Origin: Streptosporangiaceae bacterium
GTDB lineage: Bacteria > Actinomycetota > Actinomycetes > Streptosporangiales > Streptosporangiaceae
DNA length: 6,525 bases
NCBI GenBank assembly: GCA_030040815.1
Contig: JASHSZ010000512.1
Span: 1-6,525, forward strand
Reading direction: 5' to 3'
Shown here piece by piece: positions 1 to 5,305 of the stretch; position 1 is the stretch's first letter, and each line of letters opens with the position of its first letter. Made by a program: the position numbers and the translations under genes. Below the pieces are notes generated by a model. That model was not told the origin of the DNA, ran no database searches, and was given only the letters and a program-made list of their open reading frames with translations.

Positions 1-236
1 TGCGCCGCGGCGACGCGGCCTGGCAGGTTGAGGCCAGCGCGGGCAAGGCCCCCCTTGAGCACCCTGACCAGGCCGACTACACCGTTCAGTTCGCTCGCGA
101 CCGCCTCCTGGCCGTGTCCGGCGACCGGCTGACAAGCCAGGACGCGGCGCTGCTGCGGGTGTTCCTGGAAGAGCTTCGGATCCGTAGCGAGCGGGCCGTC
201 CTCGATGCCCTCGGGCCGATACGCGGAACGACCTGA
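1..236 (+). CDS. C-terminal end of a KdpD-like (DUF4118/GAF-type) sensor protein, 5' truncated by window
   Basis: The reading frame is open from base 3 to a TGA at 234-236, giving 77 visible residues; the start lies outside the window. The pattern AAWQVEASAG, then an acidic/proline stretch, DYTVQFARDRLLAVSG, LTSQDAALLRVFLEELRIRSERAVL resembles the GAF-like segment that follows the DUF4118 membrane domain in actinobacterial KdpD-type sensors, where a short beta strand leads into a long amphipathic helix. In full KdpD proteins this helix leads into the histidine-kinase core. Here the protein stops about 15 residues after it, so no H-box or ATPase domain is present and none is readable in the next few hundred bases. 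It may be a stand-alone sensor or regulatory protein without kinase, or a truncated copy. The family call rests on remembered sequence patterns and is moderate at best; the coding call is firmer because of codon bias and amphipathic helix content. Confidence 0.5.
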   Translation, partial: RRGDAAWQVEASAGKAPLEHPDQADYTVQFARDRLLAVSGDRLTSQDAALLRVFLEELRIRSERAVLDALGPIRGTT

Positions 237-604
237 CCGGAATGACCGCCGCGCGCAGGGGAACGAGCAGAGGCCCCGCTCGCCGCGAACCGGCAGGGTA
301 TGGCCGGACCTGGGGGAATACGGTGGGCGGTGTGCCGATGCAGCCGCTTGAACCTTTCTCACCGGGCGTGCAAGGTTGCCGGAGCTGGTGGCTGCATTGG
401 GCAGGCCACAACCAGGCTCGTAGCCGCGATCAGCGCGCGGTACGCGGACGGCTGACCGTTGGGCAGGCGCGTTTTGAGGCTGCTACGGGGGCCCAGCTGG
501 GCAACTGGTGACCGGAACGGCGCAAAGGCGCTAACGGCAGCGCGCTGATGCGATCGCTGCATCCGCCGCGCCGTTGCCCTCCGGCCGACCGCGCTACGGT
601 GCGC
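237..604. other. Convergent intergenic region, no credible gene
   Basis: This stretch lies between the end of the sensor-like gene and the small heat-shock gene, which converge on it. The open frames here (for example plus 242-511 and minus 359-562) lack a good ribosome-binding site and domain-like sequence, and they are rich in Arg, Ala, Pro and Gly, as expected of random high-GC DNA. A bulged stem can be drawn at 385-415 (CTGGTGGCTGC against GCAGGCCACAACCAG). A small GCGC-aaag-GCGC hairpin lies at 520-531. Neither matches an RNA family I know. Confidence 0.5.
540..571. terminator. Secondary hairpin in the convergent region
   Basis: GATGC (547-551) pairs with GCATC (559-563) around a 7-nt loop. 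GCGCG (540-544) can pair with CGCGC (567-571) across a small internal loop, giving two 5-bp helices. There is no T-tract on either side. It lies 34 bp from a stronger hairpin and may back it up for transcripts coming from either side. It could also be a chance structure in GC-rich DNA. Confidence 0.25.
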
Positions 605-637
605 CGGCGCGGCCAGCGGCTGGCTGTGGCCGCGCCG
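605..637. terminator. Strong stem-loop, probable bidirectional terminator
   Basis: The arms CGGCGCGGCCA (605-615) and TGGCCGCGCCG (627-637) are perfect 11-bp inverted complements around an 11-nt loop. The hairpin begins 26 bp beyond the stop codon of the small heat-shock gene on the minus strand, and is also downstream of the plus-strand gene ending at 236. Neither side carries a U-run, which is common for actinobacterial hairpin terminators. Placement between converging genes and the very GC-rich perfect stem are the support; transcript ends are not known. Confidence 0.6.
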
Positions 638-663
638 ACGTATAACTTGTGTCGGGCTGCGAG

Positions 664-1092
664 TCAGCCCGCGTGGCCCACGGCAATCTTGCGGGCAGCG
701 GGCCTTGCTCCCTCCGGTACCGGGATGGTGACCGTAAGGATGCCCTTGTCGTAGCTGGCTGTGATCTTGTCCGCGTCGGCGCCCTCGGGCAGGGACACAG
801 ACCTGGTCAACGACCCGTACTTAAACTCGCTATGACGGTCCTGCTTGGTTTCCTCGCGGTGCTCGGCATGAATGGTGAGCATGCCGGACTCCACCGTGAC
901 CTCGACATCCTTCTCCGGGTCCAGATCTGGCAGTTCGGCGCGGATTGTGTACGTACCGTCCTCCGTGTAATCCTCGACCCGGAATGTGTGAGCCGCGCCG
1001 AACGGCAGGGCAGCCGACCACGGCGAGTCCAGCCAGTCGAGGAGGTCAGGGAACCGGGCCGGCACGCCGTGGCGGCGAGCGGGCAGAGGCAT
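664..1092 (-). CDS. hspX: Small heat-shock protein, HspX/Acr-like alpha-crystallin (Hsp20)
   Basis: This is a 142-aa ATP-independent holdase chaperone of the cytoplasm that would form oligomers and bind unfolding proteins under stress. The alpha-crystallin domain spans about residues 37-126: FRVEDY (37-42), RAELPDLDPEKDVEV (51-65), MLTIHAEH (71-78), SLTRSVSLPEGAD (94-106) and the signature YDKGILTVTIPV (114-125). A short extension ends with an I-x-V anchor, IAV at 136-138, used for subunit contacts. From memory, M. tuberculosis HspX (about 144 aa) shares the same blocks: RAELP-DPDKDV, SEF-YGS, SLP-GAD and YDKGILTV. The ATG at 1092 is chosen because AAGGGAG lies 5 nt upstream and the length fits the family; the same frame stays open far upstream, but that part lacks domain-like sequence. 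The gene has its own 128-bp leader with two DosR-like sites, so it is probably transcribed separately from the gene ending at 1221. The family call is firm; the orthology to hspX is inferred. Confidence 0.93.
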   Translation of the reverse strand: MPLPARRHGVPARFPDLLDWLDSPWSAALPFGAAHTFRVEDYTEDGTYTIRAELPDLDPEKDVEVTVESGMLTIHAEHREETKQDRHSEFKYGSLTRSVSLPEGADADKITASYDKGILTVTIPVPEGARPAARKIAVGHAG

Positions 1093-1097
1093 AGCGA

Positions 1098-1104
1098 CTC
1101 CCTT
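1098..1104 (-). promoter_or_regulatory. Ribosome-binding site of the HspX-like gene
   Basis: AAGGGAG on the minus strand lies 5 nt before the ATG at 1092. This good Shine-Dalgarno match fixes the start inside a much longer open frame. Confidence 0.75.
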
Positions 1105-1156
1105 CAGCTGTGATGTTCTCTTGCTCCCGATCTCATTCCCGTGCCCTGCGATTGCC

Positions 1157-1176
1157 AAGAGGACTTGGGTCCCGCA
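1157..1176 (-). promoter_or_regulatory. DosR-like box, proximal to the HspX-like gene
   Basis: Read on the minus strand the core is GGGACCCAAGTCCT, flanked by TGC upstream. Against the DosR (DevR) consensus as I recall it, TTSGGGACTWWAGTCCCSAA, 14 of 20 positions agree. These include the complete GGGAC half-site and the GTCC of the opposite half. GGAC and GTCC form a 4-bp inverted repeat. The site lies 65-84 bp upstream of the start codon, a normal distance for an activator site ahead of a promoter. No DosR gene is in the window; a related NarL-family regulator is equally possible. Confidence 0.5.
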
Positions 1177-1179
1177 AGG

Positions 1180-1199
1180 CCGGGACCTACAGGCCCGCA
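1180..1199 (-). promoter_or_regulatory. Second, weaker DosR-like box
   Basis: On the minus strand the core is GGGCCTGTAGGTCCC. It matches the same consensus at 13 of 20 positions and is itself a near-palindrome (GGGCCT against AGGTCCC). Its centre is 23 bp, about two helical turns, from that of the proximal box, so two dimers could bind on the same face. Tandem boxes are known upstream of mycobacterial hspX. The match alone would not be convincing without the adjacent box and the gene it precedes. Confidence 0.35.
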
Positions 1200-1220
1200 G
1201 CCGGGGCACCCTCGGCGGGG

Positions 1221-2561
1221 CTACGGTCGGAGTCGTACGGCGCTGAGGTGGCTGACGAACCAGTCCCTGGCCAGCCCTGCGGCCATGGCCAGGGTTCCTG
1301 GCTCTTCGAACAGGTGGGTAGCACCAGGGACCACCGCGAGTTTGCTCTCGCATCGCAGCTGTGCCTGGGCGTCGTGGTTCAGGTCGAGGACGAGGGTGTC
1401 CAGGCCGCCGACGATCAGGAGCGTGGGCGCGGTGACAGCCGCTAGCCGCGGACGCGCCAGGTCTGGCCGGCCGCCACGGGACACCACGGCCGCGACGTCG
1501 GCACCGGGCTCCGCGGCGGCCCACAGTGCGGCCGCCGCGCCCGTGCTGGCGCCGAAGTATCCGATCGGTGCGTGACGGGCGGACGGCTGGGCGCGCAGCC
1601 ACCCGGTGACACCGGTCAGCCGCCGTGCAAGCAACTCGACGTCGAACACGTTGGCGCGGTTGGCTTCCTCCTCCGGCGTTAGCAGGTCGAGAAGCAGCGT
1701 GCCCAGGCCTGCCTGGTTCAGGACGGCCGCGACGTACCGGTTGCGAGGGCTGTGGCGGCTGCTGCCGCTTCCGTGCGCGAACAGCACCACTCCGAGGGCG
1801 CTCTCCGGAATGGTCAGGTAGCCGGCCACCCGCACCTCGCCGGTAGCCGGCTGCACCTCTGCGGTCTCGCCGGGCGGGTCGTCCGCTGCAACCGCTGCCG
1901 GTCCGGTGCGGGTCGGAGCCACCTGCCGCCTGGCCGCCAGGTCCAGGCAATCGGTGACGTCGTCGTCGGTCAGCTGGGAGAAGTCGGCATAGAACTGTCC
2001 GATGGCATAGAAGTCTGCAGGTGTCTCAACACAGACGTACTCGTCGGCTTCGGCGCGGATCCTCTTCTCCCAGCCGGGTGGTGCGACCGGGACGGCCAGC
2101 ACCACCCGTGCCGCGCCGTGCGCCCGGGCGATCTGGCACGCGGCCCGTGCGGTGGATCCCGTGGCGATACCGTCGTCGATCACGACCGCGGTGCGCCCCT
2201 TCAGCGGCTCGCGCGGGTGGTGGGCGCGGTAGCGGGCGGCGCGGGCGTTGACAGTAGCTTGCTCGCGCGCATCGGCGGCAGCGAACTCTTCCGGAGTGAT
2301 AGCTGCCGCGCGGATGATGTACGGATCTGAGACTCGCACCCCGTCCTCGCCTGCGGCTCCCATGGCAAGCTCGGGCTGGAATGGCACGCCGATCTTGCGG
2401 ACAACGATCACGTCCAGCGGCGCTCCCAGCGCGCTGGCAACCTGGGCGGCGACCGGCACGCCTCCGCGGGGCAGGCCGAGCACGACGACAGGCTGGCCGC
2501 GCAGGTGCTCTAGCTGCCCCGCCAGCTGTCGGCCCGCGTCATCGCGATTAGCGAACAACAT
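1221..2561 (-). CDS. Phosphoribosyltransferase / dienelactone-hydrolase-like fusion protein (Rv0571c-like)
   Basis: This is a 446-aa two-domain protein. Residues 1 to about 212 are a type I phosphoribosyltransferase of the COG1926 kind: VVVLGLPRGGVPVAAQVA (25-42), DVIVVRKIGVPFQPELAMGA (50-69), and the PRPP-binding loop VVIDDGIATGST (126-137) with the paired acids D129 and D130. After a Pro/Ala/Thr-rich linker (about 213-243), an alpha/beta hydrolase of the dienelactone-hydrolase type follows. Its oxyanion-side motif is FAHGSGSSRHSPRN (261-274), the nucleophile elbow GASTG has Ser339, the probable acid is Asp388 in GGLD, and the probable base is His416 in GATHLF. Both active sites look intact; the substrates are unknown. 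No signal peptide or membrane segment is seen, so it is cytoplasmic. The ATG at 2561 has GGAGG 8 nt upstream and begins a typical PRTase N-terminus. I recall the same architecture and length in M. tuberculosis Rv0571c, a DosR-regulon gene. No convincing DosR-like box was found upstream of this copy. Confidence 0.9.
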   Translation of the reverse strand: MLFANRDDAGRQLAGQLEHLRGQPVVVLGLPRGGVPVAAQVASALGAPLDVIVVRKIGVPFQPELAMGAAGEDGVRVSDPYIIRAAAITPEEFAAADAREQATVNARAARYRAHHPREPLKGRTAVVIDDGIATGSTARAACQIARAHGAARVVLAVPVAPPGWEKRIRAEADEYVCVETPADFYAIGQFYADFSQLTDDDVTDCLDLAARRQVAPTRTGPAAVAADDPPGETAEVQPATGEVRVAGYLTIPESALGVVLFAHGSGSSRHSPRNRYVAAVLNQAGLGTLLLDLLTPEEEANRANVFDVELLARRLTGVTGWLRAQPSARHAPIGYFGASTGAAAALWAAAEPGADVAAVVSRGGRPDLARPRLAAVTAPTLLIVGGLDTLVLDLNHDAQAQLRCESKLAVVPGATHLFEEPGTLAMAAGLARDWFVSHLSAVRLRP

Positions 2562-3198
2562 GACCTTCCCCTCCCTGGCCCCGCACAGACTCAGCCAATT
2601 GCCCGCGTCCCATCGACCGTGGCTCCCGCCCGCCGGTCGCTCGGCCCCTTGTTCTGCCGAGAGTCAGGATGGCTTAGCCGGGCGGCATGGGCTCTTTATC
2701 CACACCGACGCCGGACTTGCGGTCTTTTCACCGGCGGGGATTCGACCGCATCCGCGGCAAAGACGTAAGGGCCGAGTGGGCGCCTTGGCATCTGAGCCGA
2801 ACCCGTGACTGCTGCGAGTCATTCACTAACGTTAGGGCGCGGTCAGCAGGCCGGGCCACGGCCGTTGGTCCCGTCGCCCTGGGCCTTAATCTCGGGATCG
2901 GGCCGGGACAGCCGCCTGGCAACGACGGGATATCCCGCTCCTGGGAAGTCCAGCCGGGGCAGCAGCACCAGTTCGGCAAGGTTGTGGTTCACGGGCGGCC
3001 GGGCGGCGGCGGGACGCCGACGTTACCGAGCCCGGCCTCATCGAGCCAGGCGGAGCCGGCTTGCCCTGCCAGCCGATCGCTGGACCTGGCGCTGGCCGGC
3101 CCATCTCGATCTTGTCGGCTATGACAGACCGCTTCCGCTTCTGACGGGCAAGCTGACCTGTCGTCTTCGCGCTGCTCGAGCCTGCCGTGCCGGGAGGG
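2562..3198. other. 637-bp intergenic gap with dyads, no credible gene
   Basis: This region lies between the 3' end of polX and the 5' end of the PRTase-hydrolase gene, both on the minus strand, so it should hold the promoter of the latter. The GGAGG site at 2570-2574 is that gene's ribosome-binding site. Short dyads are visible: TGACT-N6-AGTCA (2806-2821), CTAACGTTAG (2826-2835), CGGGATATCCCG (2926-2937), CTGG-N5-CCAG (2941-2953) and CCAGC-N5-GCTGG (3069-3083). Open frames on both strands are short or of low-complexity composition and lack ribosome-binding sites. I see no tRNA, no recognised riboswitch and no transposase remnant. It may be decayed coding sequence. Confidence 0.5.
2570..2574 (-). 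promoter_or_regulatory. Ribosome-binding site of the PRTase-hydrolase fusion gene
   Basis: GGAGG on the minus strand lies 8 nt before the ATG at 2561, a canonical distance that supports this start. Confidence 0.7.
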
Positions 3199-4980
3199 CT
3201 ATGCAGTCCGTCTCGAGGCGGGCGTGCCGTGCGCAAGGAAGCGCTGCAGCCTGGCCAGCGGGTACGTGTTGATCACGTCAGAGTTCCCGGCCCACCCGCG
3301 CTGCGCCGTGGCGACGCCGAATCTCAGGTAGTCCAGGTGCGGGACGGCGTGGGCGTCGGTGGAGATCGCGAACTTAACGCCGGCGAGCCGGGCGCGGCGG
3401 ACGAGTTCGTCGTCCAGGTCCAGCCGGTCGGGGAAGCCGTTGATTTCCAGCGCGGTGCCGGTGCGCGCGGCGGCGGCGAATACCGCGTCCAGGTCAGCGT
3501 CGATAGGCGGCCGGTGCCCGATCAGCCGGGTCGTGGGATGGCCGATGATATCCACGTTCGGGTTGCTGATCGCCCGAAGCAGCCGGGCCGTCATCTGGTC
3601 CCTGGGCTGACGCAGCTGGCTGTGAACCGAGGCGACGACGACATCGAAGCCGGCCAGGAACTCATCGTCCCAGTCCAGCGAGCCGTCCGCGGCGATGTTC
3701 AGTTCGGTGCCGTGCAGCAACGCGATGCCTGCAGTCTTCTCCAGATCACGTAGCTGGCGCCGCTGCGCGAGCATCTTGTCGGTGGTCATCCGCTCCATGT
3801 ACAGCTGCGGCGCGTGGTCGGTAATGGCGCAGTAGGCGTAGCCGCGCGCTCGCCCTGCCGCGACCATCTGCTCCAGCGGGGCGATCCCGTCAGTCAGGTT
3901 GGTGTGCATGTGCAGGTCACCGCGGATGTCGCGCTCGGTCACCAGGTGCGGCAGCCGACCCTCCAGCGCCGCCTCGATCTCGCCGCGGTCTTCCCGCAGC
4001 TGCGGCGGTATCCAGGGCAGGCCAAGACGGGCATACACCTCCTCCTCGGTTGCGGCGGCTAGCTGCTCGCCTGAGTCGGCGTCGAACAGGCCGTACTCGG
4101 ACAGCTTCAGGCCGGAACGTACTGCCAGCGACCGCAGGTGGATGTTGTGCGGCCTGGAGCCGGTGAAGTACATGAGCGCGGCTCCCCACACGGTTGGCTC
4201 GACCACCCGCAGATCGACCTGCACGCCCCCGGTGGTCAGCACGGACGACTTCGTTGGCCCATGGGCGAGCACCCGGAGAACGCGGGACGAGGCGCAGAAC
4301 GCCTTCATCACCGCCGCGGGCTGGTCCGAGGTGACGAGCAGGTCAATGTCGCCGACCGACTCGCGCATCCGGCGCAGCGACCCGGCATAGGCAGCACGCC
4401 GCACGAACGGCAGGCCGGTGAGCTCGCCGAGCAGCTGGCCGGCCAGGTCCAGGGCCACATCCAGGTGGACCCGCCCGCCGCCGGACTGTGCATCGTGGAT
4501 CGCCAGCGCCAGGTTCTTCTCGCTCCGCTCGCCCCAGCCACGCAGGTTCCGCAGCCGCTGATCATGCAGGGCCCCCAGTAGCTCCGTCACCGAGGTGATG
4601 CCAAGCTCGTCATACACCTGGCGGGCTCGTCTCGGCCCCAGGCCGGGCACCACCAGCAGGGTGCGCAGGCCAGCGGGAACGCGTGCACGCAGCTCCTCCA
4701 GCTCCTGGCACGACCCGGAGTCGCTGAACTCGACGATCTTCCTGGCCAGGTGCGCGCCCACGCCAGGGATCGCGATCAGGGCATTCTCATCCAGGCCCGC
4801 GACCTCAGCCGGGTGCCCGGCAACCGCCCTGGCTGCCTTCTCGTAGGCGCGGACCTTGAACGCATCACCGCCCGAGATCGCCAGCAGCTCGCCGAACTCC
4901 TGCAGCATCTGCGCGGCCAGATCATTAGAGTGAGCGATAGTCAAGGCTGTGACCTGCCATTGAGTGGAAGCCAGGGCCAT
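3199..4980 (-). CDS. polX: DNA polymerase X family with PHP domain (PolX)
   Basis: With the ATG at 4980 this is a 593-aa cytoplasmic DNA repair enzyme, a gap-filling polymerase whose PHP domain in characterised homologues gives 3'-5' exonuclease and AP-endonuclease activity. Order of parts: N-terminal 8-kDa-like domain (about 20-60, SGGDAFKVRAYEKAARAV); helix-hairpin-helix turns IPGVGAHLARKI (71-82) and VPGLGPRRARQV (111-122); polymerase palm with GSLRRMRESVGDIDLL (200-215), giving Asp211 and Asp213, and a third Asp at 256 in VQVDLRVV; thumb with YFTGSRPHNIHLR (271-283) and LSEYGLF (293-299). The PHP domain (about 353-565) has DLHMHT (355-360), ITDHA (386-390), GTELN (424-428), ASVHS (450-454), GHP (480-482) and STDAH (540-544), so the metal-binding His/Asp/Glu set looks complete. 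Start uncertain: the ATG at 4980 lacks a Shine-Dalgarno site, and a TTG at 4944 (581 aa) with GCAGG upstream fits family N-termini well. An ATG at 5082 would add an Arg-rich tail unlike the family. Confidence 0.93.
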   Translation of the reverse strand: MALASTQWQVTALTIAHSNDLAAQMLQEFGELLAISGGDAFKVRAYEKAARAVAGHPAEVAGLDENALIAIPGVGAHLARKIVEFSDSGSCQELEELRARVPAGLRTLLVVPGLGPRRARQVYDELGITSVTELLGALHDQRLRNLRGWGERSEKNLALAIHDAQSGGGRVHLDVALDLAGQLLGELTGLPFVRRAAYAGSLRRMRESVGDIDLLVTSDQPAAVMKAFCASSRVLRVLAHGPTKSSVLTTGGVQVDLRVVEPTVWGAALMYFTGSRPHNIHLRSLAVRSGLKLSEYGLFDADSGEQLAAATEEEVYARLGLPWIPPQLREDRGEIEAALEGRLPHLVTERDIRGDLHMHTNLTDGIAPLEQMVAAGRARGYAYCAITDHAPQLYMERMTTDKMLAQRRQLRDLEKTAGIALLHGTELNIAADGSLDWDDEFLAGFDVVVASVHSQLRQPRDQMTARLLRAISNPNVDIIGHPTTRLIGHRPPIDADLDAVFAAAARTGTALEINGFPDRLDLDDELVRRARLAGVKFAISTDAHAVPHLDYLRFGVATAQRGWAGNSDVINTYPLARLQRFLAHGTPASRRTA

Positions 4981-4990
4981 TTGTCCCGCG
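4971..4990 (-). promoter_or_regulatory. Possible DosR-like site overlapping the polX ATG
   Basis: On the minus strand GGGACAAATGGCCC contains a full GGGAC half-site and a looser second half, with 12 of 20 positions agreeing with the recalled DosR consensus. It overlaps the candidate start ATG at 4980. If the true start is the TTG at 4944, the site would lie 27-46 bp upstream of it. A single match of this strength can occur by chance in several kilobases of GC-rich DNA. Confidence 0.15.
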
Positions 4991-5305
4991 GCCACCGGCC
5001 CGGCACATCTTGCGGCGCCGCGGTTTCGGCCCCTCGGGCGTTGGCTACGCACCTGGTATGCCCGCCGGCCGGGAACTGCCACCGTCGGCAGCGGGGAAAT
5101 CAGGGACTGGTCTCCGCCGGCAGGAGGCTGGGATGCCCGCGTTGATGCAACCGCTTGTCGTCCGCGGCCTGGGCAGCGAGAGGGGGAGCGGCTCCGCGCC
5201 GCGTGGCTTCGGTCGCTGCCGGCTCTACTCCGTCATAATTTGCGGCGTGGCGAGCGGAAGCGCACGGTCGCGGCACCTGGGCCCGATACCGTCGGCCCTG
5301 CGATC
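4981..5305. other. Divergent promoter region between polX and the MFS gene
   Basis: This 325-bp stretch separates two genes read outwards and should carry both promoters. Visible elements are an inverted repeat CTGCC-N6-GGCAG (5076-5091), a short palindrome GGAGC-G-GCTCC (5185-5195), and an A/T-rich hexamer CATAAT (5234-5239). Open frames in the region are short and lack recognisable domains, so no gene is called. Confidence 0.5.
5234..5239 (+). promoter_or_regulatory. Possible -10 hexamer for the MFS gene
   Basis: CATAAT sits in one of the few A/T-rich spots of the region, about 66 bp before the ATG at 5306. It agrees with the TATAAT hexamer at five of six positions. No matching TTGACA-like -35 box is seen at the usual distance, so the assignment is tentative. 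Confidence 0.25.

Noticed and set aside
550..557. GCGATCGC octamer resembling the cyanobacterial HIP1 repeat
   Set aside because: I noticed a single copy, in a genome that is clearly actinobacterial; it is simply the centre of a hairpin.
1162..1177. HspR (HAIR) heat-shock operator, suggested by CTTG...CAAG near the hspX-like gene
   Set aside because: The HAIR element needs CTTGAGT-N7-ACTCAAG; here only the outer CTTG and CAAG are present, at the wrong spacing. No CIRCE element is present either.
1093..1950. Upstream extension of the small heat-shock frame to 428 codons, overlapping the PRTase-hydrolase gene
   Set aside because: The extension is Arg/Pro/Gly-rich with no domain-like sequence, overlaps a clear gene in another frame, and a good ribosome-binding site marks the ATG at 1092.
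1752..2330. 192-codon plus-strand open frame opposite the PRTase-hydrolase gene
   Set aside because: It is antisense to a well-supported gene, has no recognisable domain, and is the expected by-product of high-GC codon bias. The same applies to the 188-codon plus frame at 3187-3753.
2600..2620. GGGAC half-site on the minus strand upstream of the PRTase-hydrolase gene, considered as a DosR box
   Set aside because: The second half (G-x-CC at the proper spacing) and the flanks do not match, so only five contiguous bases support it.
2735..2755. tRNA T-arm-like segment on the minus strand (GCGG-TCGAATC-CCCGC)
   Set aside because: The T-loop is one base off, and no acceptor stem, anticodon arm or D-arm can be assembled around it.
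2843..2992. 49-aa minus-strand ORF from a GTG (begins VNHNLAELVLLPRLDF)
   Set aside because: Its first half looks fairly protein-like, but there is no ribosome-binding site, no family I recognise, and a TAA at 3023-3025 blocks any longer frame. At most it is a remnant.
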